DNA of 64,000 bases from Methanococcoides alaskense (GCF_031454185.1 NZ_JAVDQI010000004.1:1-64000), one strand, 5' to 3'; counted from the stretch's first letter, positions 18,219 to 26,814 are shown. Numbers and translations: made by a program. The notes: a model not told the origin generated them from the letters alone.

Positions 18219-18608
18219 TCCTCGCATAGAAAGTTGGGGTATAAGGGGGATTGAGAAAAGGCAATTCCTTAAACTTTCTAATGATAAATTACTAGTAAAG
18301 GATCGTTTACTTATCTGTATTTTAAGGAAGTATTGCCAAGATCTCTCCTTAAGTCTCCGATTAGAAAATATAGATAACTAAGAAAAATGTAACTTATTTA
18401 ATAAAATTATAAGTTTGCAAATTTATGTGATCATGGAGGTTCAAATCTCATCCCTCGCGCAATACTTCAGGGATATAGTTAAGTTGAGAAAACCGAACTC
18501 CCATCGTTTTTTGGGTTGGTTCGCGATGACCAATACAATTTTAAAAATAATATGAATTTTGAATAATCCAATAATATTTTTATAATAAACAGTCCTTTAG
18601 ATAGTCAC
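18219..18608. other. Gene-free spacer with second tRNA-3'-end-like segment
   Basis: AGGTTCAAATCTCATCCCTC, continuing GCGCA, at 18437-18461 resembles the segment at 17457 and a tRNA 3' end, again without a pairing 5' half. The remainder is AT-rich with no supported ORF. Confidence 0.4.
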
Positions 18609-20117
18609 ATGGAACATAGCTGTGAAATATGTGGGACTAAACTTATTTTTGATCCCCCTGACCTTAAATGTCCAGAATGTGACAACATGTGTTTGTTATC
18701 AAAAAAAGATGCTTTACAAATTTGGTCAAAACAAAACACATGGTTTTCAGAAAAATTTAACGAAATTATTTCTGAATCTAACAAGAAAGAACTTATTTCG
18801 TGGTTACTTGAAGAAAGAGAAATTTTAGCGTCTGATTTTATTACAAATACTCCATCTTTAAAGTTGGGTAATTTTTTAGCAACGAGTCTTCTAATTAAAG
18901 CTGTCTTTGAAAAGTATGATACAGTTGGAACAGTGTCTCCAAATGCAGATTCTGTCGAGAAGTTAATTGATTATTTTGGTTTTTTTGTAGGCGTACAAGC
19001 AAGAGAAGATTTGCTAAAAGATGAATTCGCCTATTATGTTGCAAAAGAACCTTTTGACATAAAAACAATTGATGAATCAAAGTTGATGTCGAATTTCAAA
19101 TTTATTTATAATCAACAGTGGAGAGGCATTGTCCAGACATTTGAAGACAATCTTATTTTAACAGAGGACTCAGCTAAATCGTATGTAGATACGCATAGAA
19201 AAGAGTATGATGATATAATAGCCAATCCATCTCCAAAGAAGCATTCATCTATGGAGCAAACAATTCAAGACCTTTATCCTACTTTTAAGTCTTTCAAAGT
19301 TGGACTGACAAAAAATGCAATTTTTGCACGTTTTTTTGATCTTACTTATTTAGAAGAGAAACAAATATCTCCAGAGACTCTTAATAAGATCATTAATGAA
19401 TTCGTTCCAAAAAAACCAAATTCAATAGCTCTAACAAACGTGCCATCTAAACTTTTCTTAAAATTCATTCGACGTAAACTAAAAGAATTAGATAAACATG
19501 AGGCTTACAACGCATTGGTTTTTAGTAAAGGAAATAAAGATATTTTTCCATTTTGTGTTGAACTTGATGGATTCGTCTGGGTATCTACCAATTTTTTAGT
19601 TTTAATGAATACTTTTTACATTCCTTTTTTCCATAAAAAATTATATAATAAAGAGACTCTAAAGCATTCTACGATTTTTGAGAATCGAGATGTGCCAGAT
19701 AAATTGAGAATAAATGGCTTCAAAGTAAAACAAAATGTTAAGGATCGAAAAAAAAACCCAAGTTTACAAATCGACTCAATTGCATGGAAAAATGAAGTAC
19801 TCTACGTAATTGAAACAAAAATATGGGATATAGGTTGTGTTTTTGAAAGTAAAAAAACACATCATAACAGATCAAGAGATTTGTGTGGAATTGTTGACGG
19901 AATAAAATACACAAGTGGAAAACCTACACAAATTCCTAGTTTAATTAAAAAGATCGATTTTGTTAATACTAATATTGAAAGTCTTTGTCCAGACTATGAA
20001 ATAATAAACGAAATTAAGGGCTTAATTATTACAAAAAGTTACCCGCCCATAGATTCGTATAAGGGAGTTATTATAATGGGTTTTAATGATATAGGCTACT
20101 TGGATGCAAATGTATGA
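18609..20117 (+). CDS. Orphan Zn-ribbon plus PD-(D/E)XK nuclease candidate
   Basis: A 502-residue soluble protein, strongly AT-rich compared with its neighbours. The N-terminus has a zinc ribbon (CEICGTKL...CPECDNMC, residues 5-28). The middle is helical and unrecognised. Near residue 390, LQIDSIAWKNEVLYVIETK has the spacing and shape of a PD-(D/E)XK nuclease core (Asp, then Glu-x-Lys). No methylase or specificity gene is adjacent. Codon bias and the flanking relics suggest horizontal transfer. It may be a stand-alone restriction or defence nuclease; the biological role is inference. The start has no obvious ribosome-binding site and may be leaderless. Confidence 0.7.
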   Translation: MEHSCEICGTKLIFDPPDLKCPECDNMCLLSKKDALQIWSKQNTWFSEKFNEIISESNKKELISWLLEEREILASDFITNTPSLKLGNFLATSLLIKAVFEKYDTVGTVSPNADSVEKLIDYFGFFVGVQAREDLLKDEFAYYVAKEPFDIKTIDESKLMSNFKFIYNQQWRGIVQTFEDNLILTEDSAKSYVDTHRKEYDDIIANPSPKKHSSMEQTIQDLYPTFKSFKVGLTKNAIFARFFDLTYLEEKQISPETLNKIINEFVPKKPNSIALTNVPSKLFLKFIRRKLKELDKHEAYNALVFSKGNKDIFPFCVELDGFVWVSTNFLVLMNTFYIPFFHKKLYNKETLKHSTIFENRDVPDKLRINGFKVKQNVKDRKKNPSLQIDSIAWKNEVLYVIETKIWDIGCVFESKKTHHNRSRDLCGIVDGIKYTSGKPTQIPSLIKKIDFVNTNIESLCPDYEIINEIKGLIITKSYPPIDSYKGVIIMGFNDIGYLDANV

Positions 20118-20343
20118 TAATTATTGATAAATCACTTTTTTCAATTGCACTCCCCATCCTTCTAACCTCTCCTTCACATGAACATTCAATGTAAACGGTC
20201 TATCACACATAGCATTCTGTTCTTGCTCCAGTAGGTCTAAGCCTTAATGCAAAGCTTTCAACTTTCAAAAACTTCACGATAGTGAATAGCTATATAAGAT
20301 ACGACAAACTATAAGTCATTGTGAAGTGTCCGAAGGTATTATC

Positions 20344-20673
20344 ATGAAAATGGAGACTCCTTGTCAGACAATAGTATGGGATGTCCTTCCTGCGATACGT
20401 GCAGCGCTTGCGGTTGAGCTTGTGAATAATGGTATTGCTCAAAAGGAAGTTGCAAGGCTATTTGGTATGGCGCCTTCCGCTGTTTCTCAGTACCTGACCA
20501 AAAAAAGAGGTTATCGTATCGAATTCGATGATGATATACAAGAGGAGATATCCCGTCTGGCTGTTGAGATACAGGAAGGCAAGATCGAGAACGTTTCTGC
20601 AAAGATATGTGATATATGCAGAAATCTGAGGACCGGGGAAGATGCCTGTCCTGTGGGACCTACTGAATTATAA
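20344..20673 (+). CDS. XRE-like transcriptional regulator (COG2522 type)
   Basis: A 109-residue DNA-binding protein with a helix-turn-helix at about 30-55 (GIAQKEVARLFGMAPSAVSQ) and a C-terminal cysteine cluster CDICRNLRTGEDACPVG that could hold metal or an Fe-S cluster. AAGGTAT precedes the ATG at 20344. Given the neighbouring Fe-S genes and inverted repeats upstream of them, it may control that operon; that link is inference. Confidence 0.82.
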   Translation: MKMETPCQTIVWDVLPAIRAALAVELVNNGIAQKEVARLFGMAPSAVSQYLTKKRGYRIEFDDDIQEEISRLAVEIQEGKIENVSAKICDICRNLRTGEDACPVGPTEL

Positions 20674-20698
20674 ATATCTCGCATTTTATTTGATCATT

Positions 20699-20806
20699 TT
20701 GTCCTACTGTTTTGGTCTTTCCAGAATGGGTCCGACCTTTGGTGGTATGTTGGAGTCCGGTGTAAAAGCTGCAAAGATCGCTGAAGCTATTGTGAAATCC
20801 GTATAA
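20699..20806 (+). pseudogene. C-terminal remnant of thiamine thiazole synthase (Thi4)
   Basis: The frame ending at the TAA of 20804-20806 reads GLSRMGPTFGGMLESG, continuing VKAAKIAEAIVKSV, the conserved C-terminal FAD-binding end of archaeal Thi4/ribose-1,5-bisphosphate isomerase-like proteins (usually GPTFGGMLLSG plus KKAAE). The other 220 or so residues are absent; upstream is the end of the regulator gene. A gene deletion has therefore left only the 3' tip. A short ORF from the internal ATG at 20726 could exist but is unlikely to function. Confidence 0.75.
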
Positions 20807-20827
20807 TATTTGTTAATACAGGTAGTT

Positions 20828-20857
20828 TATCTGCCTGTTCTTCTTTTGATGGCAGAT
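20828..20857 (+). terminator. Hairpin after the thi4 remnant
   Basis: ATCTGCC and GGCAGAT form a 7-bp stem around a T-rich loop. This is probably the old terminator of thi4, or part of a repeated ATCTGCC motif array reaching into the iscS leader. Confidence 0.4.
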
Positions 20858-20888
20858 AGTTAACGATTTATACCGTTGCCGATATAAC

Positions 20889-20948
20889 TTTGTATATATC
20901 ACCGATATCTGCCCTAAATTGCCTTTATCAATACATTTATTTAGGCAG
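20889..20948 (+). promoter_or_regulatory. Promoter and inverted repeat upstream of the iscS-like operon
   Basis: A TATA-like TTTGTATATATCA (20889-20900) is followed by CTGCCCTAAAT (20909-20919) and its near inverse ATTTAGGCAG (20939-20948). The arms straddle the expected transcription start, so this could be an operator or a leader hairpin. Confidence 0.45.
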
Positions 20949-20994
20949 GTCAGTTAATATCTTATTCCATTTAATTTAAGGAGTGTATTGCCAG

Positions 20995-22164
20995 ATGTTC
21001 AATGAGACAACCTATCTTGATAACGCTGCAAGTACAAGGCTTGATGAAGCAGTACTTGAAGCGATGAAACCGTATTTCTTTGATGCCTATGCAGTTGCTA
21101 CGTCTGAATTCGGTTATTCCATGGGTATTGATGCCAAGGAAGGGCTTGAAAGGTCCCGTAAGGTCATTGCATCAAGACTTGGTGCGCAAGCTGGCGAGAT
21201 CGTGTTCACTTCAGGAAGCACCGAATCGAGCAACATGGCAATAAAAGGAGTGCTTTCAGCTCTGAAAGGGAAGAAGGACGACCATCTGATCGTATCCCGT
21301 CTGGAAGATTTCCCTGTGCTGAATACCGCAAAGAAACTTGATAAGCAGGGCTACAAGGTAGACTTCATAAATGTCGATGGGGAAGGTATCCTCGACCTCG
21401 ATATGTTCAGCGATGCCATCACTTCGCAAACAGCACTGGTGTCCATTCAGCAGGCAAATCAGGAGATCGGCACTTTGCAGGACCTTAAAGCTATCTCTGA
21501 TATCTGTCAGGATAAGGATGTCCTGTTGCATACTGATGCCACTCATAGTTTTACGAGGATTCCTCTGGATGTTAGCAAGCTTCCTGTGGACCTTGTAACA
21601 TTGTCAGCCCATACGATCCATGGCCCCAGAGGTATCGGCGCACTGTATATACGTGAAGGAACTCCGATAGACAAATGGATGGATGGGGGATTCCAGGAAT
21701 CCGATAGGCGTGCCGGTGTAGAGAACATTCCTGCTGCGGTGGGATTTTCAAAGGCTGTGGAACTTGTGACCCCTGAGGAGAATGAACGCCTTGCAGCGAT
21801 GAGGGACCGTGTTATCGAAAGGGCAATGGCTGATATTCCTCATGTGACCCTTAATGGAAGTGCTACTAGCAGGTTGCCACAGAATGCCAATATGACTTTC
21901 CATTATGTGGAGGGTGAATCCATTACATTGCATCTCGATATGCTGGGCTTTGCAGTGAGCACAGGTTCTGCATGTTTTAGTCGTTCTCTTGAAGCAAGCC
22001 ATGTGATACTCGGTATCGGTGGCGATCATGAGAGGGCACATGGGTCACTGCGTTTCAGTTTCGGACGCTTTAATACCATTGAGGATTCGGATGCTATTAT
22101 CGATGCATTGAAAGATGTTGTTACGAATCTGCGGGCTATCAGTCCTCTGACAGAAGATAATTGA
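20995..22164 (+). CDS. Cysteine desulfurase (IscS/NifS) homologue lacking the PLP lysine
   Basis: A 389-residue fold-type-I aminotransferase-like protein, closest to IscS/NifS: YLDNAAST at the start, GSTESSNMAIKG, HTDATHSF and the loop STGSACFSRSLEASHV with the sulfur-accepting Cys at about 327. Where IscS has SAHK, with Lys as the PLP Schiff base, this protein has SAHT (Thr207, codon ACG), so ordinary PLP chemistry should fail. The Gln after DAT is also His. An Archaeoglobus fulgidus IscS lacking this lysine has been described, as I recall. It may act as a scaffold or persulfide carrier for the IscU-like partner, 33 bases downstream. AAGGAG precedes the ATG. Confidence 0.88.
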   Translation: MFNETTYLDNAASTRLDEAVLEAMKPYFFDAYAVATSEFGYSMGIDAKEGLERSRKVIASRLGAQAGEIVFTSGSTESSNMAIKGVLSALKGKKDDHLIVSRLEDFPVLNTAKKLDKQGYKVDFINVDGEGILDLDMFSDAITSQTALVSIQQANQEIGTLQDLKAISDICQDKDVLLHTDATHSFTRIPLDVSKLPVDLVTLSAHTIHGPRGIGALYIREGTPIDKWMDGGFQESDRRAGVENIPAAVGFSKAVELVTPEENERLAAMRDRVIERAMADIPHVTLNGSATSRLPQNANMTFHYVEGESITLHLDMLGFAVSTGSACFSRSLEASHVILGIGGDHERAHGSLRFSFGRFNTIEDSDAIIDALKDVVTNLRAISPLTEDN

Positions 22165-22197
22165 ACTTATTGCGAGATAAATAAAAGAGGTGTTTCT

Positions 22198-22833
22198 ATG
22201 ACTTTCCCATACACAAAAGAGGTACTTGAGCATTTCAGAAATCCACAGAATGTTGGAAAGATGGAGGACCCTGATGGAAAGGGTCTTGAAGGCAGTCCTG
22301 CGTGTGGTGATATGGTTGCCGTTTATCTGAAAGTTGATCCTGATACTCTGGTTATCGAGGATATCTCTTTCGAGTCCTATGGCTGTGCATCCAATATCGC
22401 AACAGCATCTATGATCACTGAGATGGCAAAGGGCAAGACGCTTGAAGAAGCCAAGACGATCACGTGGAAGGAAGCAGCTCATGCTCTTGGTGGACTTCCA
22501 CCTGTCAAGGCGCATTGTTCCGTGCTTGCGGTCGAAGGGCTTCGGTCTGCTATTCGTGATTATGAAGAGAAGCATGGCATGGTCGTGGAGAAAGAGGCCA
22601 CTACGGTAGAGATTGTCAGTAAGCGTTTGAAGCATGTGATGAATCCGATGGCAGGTCTTGATATCATCAGGACCGAACTTGTGCTAAAGGTAATGGTCGA
22701 GGAAGGAACTGTTCGTATAGTGCTTGATATACCTTCGACACATCAGTTTGCAGCTGCCATAAAGGAAGATATTGTCGATAAGCTGGAATCATTGTGGGAT
22801 GTTGAGAGTGTCACGGTTGATTACATCTCCTGA
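22198..22833 (+). CDS. IscU-like Fe-S scaffold fused to a MIP18/DUF59-like domain
   Basis: A 211-residue protein. Residues 1-125 form an IscU/NifU-N scaffold with all three cluster cysteines (SPACGD, YGCAS, KAHCS). Residues 140-210 (MNPMAGLDIIRTELVLKV onward, ending VESVTVDYIS) resemble the DUF59/MIP18 domain of Fe-S cluster assembly and carrier proteins. It would build [2Fe-2S] or [4Fe-4S] clusters and may deliver them. It lies in one operon with the desulfurase homologue and has AGAGGTG before its ATG. Confidence 0.87.
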   Translation: MTFPYTKEVLEHFRNPQNVGKMEDPDGKGLEGSPACGDMVAVYLKVDPDTLVIEDISFESYGCASNIATASMITEMAKGKTLEEAKTITWKEAAHALGGLPPVKAHCSVLAVEGLRSAIRDYEEKHGMVVEKEATTVEIVSKRLKHVMNPMAGLDIIRTELVLKVMVEEGTVRIVLDIPSTHQFAAAIKEDIVDKLESLWDVESVTVDYIS

Positions 22834-22883
22834 TACTCCTCTATTTTCTTTTTGTATTAACATTTGATCAGGTTCTGGTAAAT

Positions 22884-23171
22884 ATGGAAATTCGTTCGAT
22901 CGCTCCCTGTACAAGCAAGCCTTCTATATTTCATGTGGAGGCACAGCTTGAAAATGAGATAGATATTCCAAAGGCATGTGAAGCTTTATCCGTTGAGGAA
23001 GGCGTGACCATAAAGTTCCTCAGGTGCTCTGAAGAGCTTGGGGCTATCCGGTTCACTTCAGGTGCTATGATGGTGCTTATCTATGAAAGTGGCAAGATCA
23101 CTGTAAGGCATGCTCCGGATGACGGTACTGCCAGAGAATTGCTCGAAAGGGTTGCTGAGCTGGTGGAGTGA
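22884..23171 (+). CDS. Small uncharacterised protein after the IscU-like gene
   Basis: A 95-residue soluble protein that I do not recognise. It has a compact alpha/beta look (FLRCSEELGAIRFTSGAMMV, then YESGKITVRHA), faintly like one repeat of a TBP-type fold, but not enough to assign. It lies 50 bases after the IscU-like gene on the same strand, so it may share its transcript and be related to Fe-S or sulfur metabolism. Confidence 0.65.
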   Translation: MEIRSIAPCTSKPSIFHVEAQLENEIDIPKACEALSVEEGVTIKFLRCSEELGAIRFTSGAMMVLIYESGKITVRHAPDDGTARELLERVAELVE

Positions 23172-23301
23172 ATTTGATGGGCTAAAGGGGCTGTCAATAT
23201 TTTATGCTTAAAATATGGTCTTTCTTTTTTTATTTACCGTTTTATATGTCCCTTATGTGGAAAGGAATTCCAGTGGCTATTTAAACTTCCTGCTGATATT
23301 C

Positions 23302-23338
23302 GACCGGCAATGATAAACTATATATAATTTTCACCGGT
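23302..23338 (+). promoter_or_regulatory. Promoter of the fmd operon with flanking ACCGG repeats
   Basis: A TATA box (TATATATAA, 23319-23327) stands between two direct ACCGG copies at 23303-23307 and 23333-23337. Transcription would begin near 23350, giving a leader of about 80 bases before fmdE. The repeats could be regulator contacts, for example for molybdate- or tungstate-dependent control; that is inference. Confidence 0.5.
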
Positions 23339-23430
23339 ATGTTCCTTACCATTAGAGGTTATGCTATCAGGCAAAGCCTTAAGGATCTGGCCGATTCGAT
23401 GTGTTATTTCATAAATTAAGAGGTCTTCAT

Positions 23431-24021
23431 ATGGACGACATGGATACTATTATCAACAGGATAAAAGAGCAAGATCCAGAACTATTTTTACAGATCGAGA
23501 AGATAATTCCTTTCCACGGGTACTTGAGCTCGGGAGCAATGATAGGATTACAGATGCTCACGATGTCGAAGAGATTACTTGATGTTAAGGAAGGGGAACG
23601 CATCTATGTTACAGCGGAGACATCCAACTGTGTTCCAGATCCATTCCAGATACTCGAGGGAGCTACCACCGGGAACAAGGGAATGAAGGTCAAGGACTAC
23701 GGCAAGATGGCTGTTACCGTGAACAAACGTGGTGCACCGGGCGAGACCAGGATGCCTGCTGTCAGGATATATCTTGACGCAGAAAAGACTGCGGCTTACC
23801 CGAGATTGCACGCATGGTTCATGAACCTTGAAAAAGTGCGTCATGAAGAGATCCTGCCGATCTTACTCGAGGCAGGCGAGAACATTTATTCTTACACTTT
23901 TACAGAGATCGAAGTTCCGGTCAAGAAAAGCAAGCAAGTAAGGCTGTGCGAGAAATGTGGAGAGAGCTTCATTCATTATGAAGGCGAAGCACTTTGTGAA
24001 GCATGCAGGCATGAGCAGTAA
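23431..24021 (+). CDS. fmdE: Formylmethanofuran dehydrogenase subunit E
   Basis: A 196-residue FmdE-family protein. The N-terminal FmdE domain (about 20-150, IIPFHGYLSSGAMIGLQM) is followed by a C-terminal zinc finger CEKCGESF...CEACRHEQ. FmdE accompanies molybdenum-type formylmethanofuran dehydrogenase in Methanosarcina, but its role is not clear, and it is not part of the purified catalytic core. It is first in the fmdEFACDB order. The ATG follows AAGAGGTC; a longer frame from GTG 23401 lacks a matching site. Confidence 0.88.
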   Translation: MDDMDTIINRIKEQDPELFLQIEKIIPFHGYLSSGAMIGLQMLTMSKRLLDVKEGERIYVTAETSNCVPDPFQILEGATTGNKGMKVKDYGKMAVTVNKRGAPGETRMPAVRIYLDAEKTAAYPRLHAWFMNLEKVRHEEILPILLEAGENIYSYTFTEIEVPVKKSKQVRLCEKCGESFIHYEGEALCEACRHEQ

Positions 24022-24037
24022 TTACGGAGTAGATGAG

Positions 24038-25060
24038 ATGAACGAAATATTAGTTCAGACAAAAGATAACAAGCAAGTGGTGTATTTACCAGAAAAGTGC
24101 ATTGGTTGCGGGACCTGTACAATGGTCTGTCCTAAGGGCACATTGATCATAGGTTCAGTAGGACCTGTTGCCAGGGGACTCATAAATAAGGAGTACCTGG
24201 ATATTGGAGATAACTGTATCACATGTGGAATGTGTACTAAGATCTGTCCAACAGGCGCCCTTGAGATGAGAGAAGATGGAAAACCTGTATGCGATGAGAA
24301 CTTCCTGTGCAGCTCGCTCGCACCAACAACGGTGAACGATAATTGTGTACACTGTGGTGTATGTGAGCAGATCTGTCCGCAGGGTGCTATCGAGACCAAG
24401 CAGTGGCTCGCAAACGATGGCAGTGCACGCATAGATGGTGAGACCATCATCGATCAGGAAACCTGTGTACACTGTGGATGGTGTAGCGAGGTATGTCCAA
24501 CTAATGCTATCACTGTGCAGAAACCTTTCGAGGGTACATGGGAACGAGCAGAGGATGTCTGTCAGGCATGCCGTACCTGTGTGGATGTATGTCCATGCAA
24601 TGCACTGTTCAATCCGGAATGGGCTCCAGGAGAAAGAGTTGACAAGGTCGCTCAGCGTCCTGATGCATGTATCTACTGTGGTGCATGTGCTGTTTCCTGT
24701 CCTGTCAATGCTATCGATGTCCAGAAGACAGCGATCGTTCCTGACATGAACAAGAAAGCTTTATTTGAGAAGAAACTTCTCAACAAGCCATCAGCAACTC
24801 CTGCATTGACCTCTGTACTGGTTACAGATGAAGATGCATGTCTTGGCTGTGGTAACTGTGTCATTATATGTCCTGTCAATGCAAACTCCTCGAAGGAACT
24901 AGCAGCAGGTTCACTAAATGAGCTTGATGAGAAAGCACTCCTTGAGGTAAGGAACGGTACTGTCAAGGTGATCGATCAGGAAGTATGTGGCTCATGTGGT
25001 GCATGTGCTCTTATTTGCCCTGTTTCTGCGATCTGGCTTGAGAAGAGGGAGGTTGAATAA
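24038..25060 (+). CDS. fmdF: Formylmethanofuran dehydrogenase polyferredoxin subunit F
   Basis: A 340-residue polyferredoxin with eight [4Fe-4S] motifs of the CxxCxxCxxxCP kind, from CIGCGTCTMVCP near the start to CGSCGACALICP at the end. It carries electrons between ferredoxin and the catalytic FmdB subunit. One motif has CQACRTCVDVCP. The chosen ATG has GGAG eight bases ahead; earlier in-frame ATGs overlap fmdE. The stop overlaps the fmdA start by one base (TAATG). Confidence 0.93.
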   Translation: MNEILVQTKDNKQVVYLPEKCIGCGTCTMVCPKGTLIIGSVGPVARGLINKEYLDIGDNCITCGMCTKICPTGALEMREDGKPVCDENFLCSSLAPTTVNDNCVHCGVCEQICPQGAIETKQWLANDGSARIDGETIIDQETCVHCGWCSEVCPTNAITVQKPFEGTWERAEDVCQACRTCVDVCPCNALFNPEWAPGERVDKVAQRPDACIYCGACAVSCPVNAIDVQKTAIVPDMNKKALFEKKLLNKPSATPALTSVLVTDEDACLGCGNCVIICPVNANSSKELAAGSLNELDEKALLEVRNGTVKVIDQEVCGSCGACALICPVSAIWLEKREVE

Positions 25061-26814
25061 TGGCTGGGACTATTGTAATTAAGAACGGATATGTTTATGA
25101 TCCGCTCAATGAAGTGAACGGTGAACAGCAGGACATCTTCATCAAGGACGGCGTGGTAGTTTCCGAACTTTCCGCAGCTGACATGAAGGATGCTAAGATA
25201 ATTGATGCAACAGGCAAGACAGTAATGCCTGGTGGTGTCGATTCTCACACACACATTGCTGGTGCTAAGGTCAATACCGGTAGGATGATGCGTCCTGAAG
25301 ATAGTTACAAGACAACAAGGACAAAGACCGCTATCACCCACTCAGGTTCAGGAGAGACCGTACCATCCGTCTACATGGAAGGTTACGAATATTCCAAGCT
25401 AGGATACACCACTGCTTTTGAAGCAGCTGTTCCTCCAATGGAAGCACGTCACACACACGAAGAGATGCGTTCCATTCCAATGCTCGATATGGGTGGCTAC
25501 CTTGTTCTCGGTAACAACTGGTTCATGATGCGCTACCTGAAGGAAGGCGACATGGACAAGGCAGCAGCATATGTTGCATGGATGATGAAAACCCACAAGA
25601 CATATGGTATCAAATGTGTCAATCCTGGTGGAGTCGAGAACTGGGGCTGGGGTGAGAACGTTTCTTCCCTTGATGAGCAAAATATACACTTCGAGATATC
25701 CTCCAGGGAGATCATCGATGGGCTGACCGAAGTAAACGAAATGCTCGGTATGCCAATGTCAATGCACCTTCACGCAAACAACCTTGGTCATCCGGGAAAC
25801 TACAAGACAACAAAGGACTCTCTTGGTATTTCCAGCAAAACAAAGGCAAAGCAGAACATGAGTGTTAACTGGGCTGAGACAAAGATCGATGCAAGCAGAG
25901 ATCAGTCAGTGTACCTCACACACATGATGTTCAATGCATTTGCCGGCACATCCTGGCGTGATTTCGAGTCTGGTGTCAAGCCTCTTGCAGATTATATCAA
26001 CAACGCTGACCATGTTGTCATTGACAGTGGTTGCGTACCATTCGGTGAAGCAACATGTATGACCGGTGATGGACCTTCCATCCACGATCTCTCAGTGCTT
26101 ACTGGTGGCAAATGGTCTAACACCGATGTTGAGCTTGAATGTGGTTCAGGTGTCTGTCCATTTACATATCTAAAGAGCAACCCTGTTCACAGTACTCAGT
26201 GGGCAATGGGGCTTGAGTGCCTGCTCCTCATCGACGATCCATGGAAAACCATCATGACAACCGACAGTCCAAATGGCGGACCGTTCACCAAGTATCCACT
26301 TGTTATGAGCTGGCTCATGTCCGAGAAGTTCAGGGAACAGACATTCAGTGAATGTCACAAATGGGCTAACGACAGAAGTACACTCGGTGGCGTTGACAGG
26401 GAAATGTCCCTTTATGACCTTGCGATCCTTACCCGTGCTAACACGGCAAAGACCATTGGTATGGCACACAGGAAGGGTAGCTTCGGTATCGGTGCAGATG
26501 GTGATGTTACAATTTACGACATCGACCCAACAAAGATCGACACCAGGGAATATTCTGACCTGATCAACAAGTTCAGCACTGCTGAATACACTATCAAGGG
26601 CGGAGAGGTTGTCTGCCACGATGGTGAGATCACTATGATCCCTGATAAGAGGACCTATTACACCGACGCGAGCGTCCCTGATGCTAACGAGAAAGAAATG
26701 CTTAAGGATGTTCAGGAATGGTTCAGATACTATTCACACGGTTTCAACCACTATCCAACACCTGAGAAATACCTTGTAAACCCAACAGCGATCAAGGCAA
26801 ACATGGAGCAGTGA
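25060..26814 (+). CDS. fmdA: Formylmethanofuran dehydrogenase subunit A
   Basis: A 584-residue amidohydrolase-fold subunit. VDSHTHIAG supplies the first His-x-His metal ligands, HLHANNLGHPG further metal/active-site residues, and TTDSPNGGPFTKYP the conserved active-site aspartate. In the known complex FwdA transfers the formyl group from formate, made by subunit B and passed through a tunnel, onto methanofuran. It is translationally coupled to fmdF by overlap and followed four bases later by fmdC. Confidence 0.96.
   Translation: MAGTIVIKNGYVYDPLNEVNGEQQDIFIKDGVVVSELSAADMKDAKIIDATGKTVMPGGVDSHTHIAGAKVNTGRMMRPEDSYKTTRTKTAITHSGSGETVPSVYMEGYEYSKLGYTTAFEAAVPPMEARHTHEEMRSIPMLDMGGYLVLGNNWFMMRYLKEGDMDKAAAYVAWMMKTHKTYGIKCVNPGGVENWGWGENVSSLDEQNIHFEISSREIIDGLTEVNEMLGMPMSMHLHANNLGHPGNYKTTKDSLGISSKTKAKQNMSVNWAETKIDASRDQSVYLTHMMFNAFAGTSWRDFESGVKPLADYINNADHVVIDSGCVPFGEATCMTGDGPSIHDLSVLTGGKWSNTDVELECGSGVCPFTYLKSNPVHSTQWAMGLECLLLIDDPWKTIMTTDSPNGGPFTKYPLVMSWLMSEKFREQTFSECHKWANDRSTLGGVDREMSLYDLAILTRANTAKTIGMAHRKGSFGIGADGDVTIYDIDPTKIDTREYSDLINKFSTAEYTIKGGEVVCHDGEITMIPDKRTYYTDASVPDANEKEMLKDVQEWFRYYSHGFNHYPTPEKYLVNPTAIKANMEQ

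Noticed and set aside
23340..23430. Possible riboswitch in the fmdE leader
   Set aside because: The leader is only about 80 bases and shows no recognisable molybdenum-cofactor or other riboswitch core.
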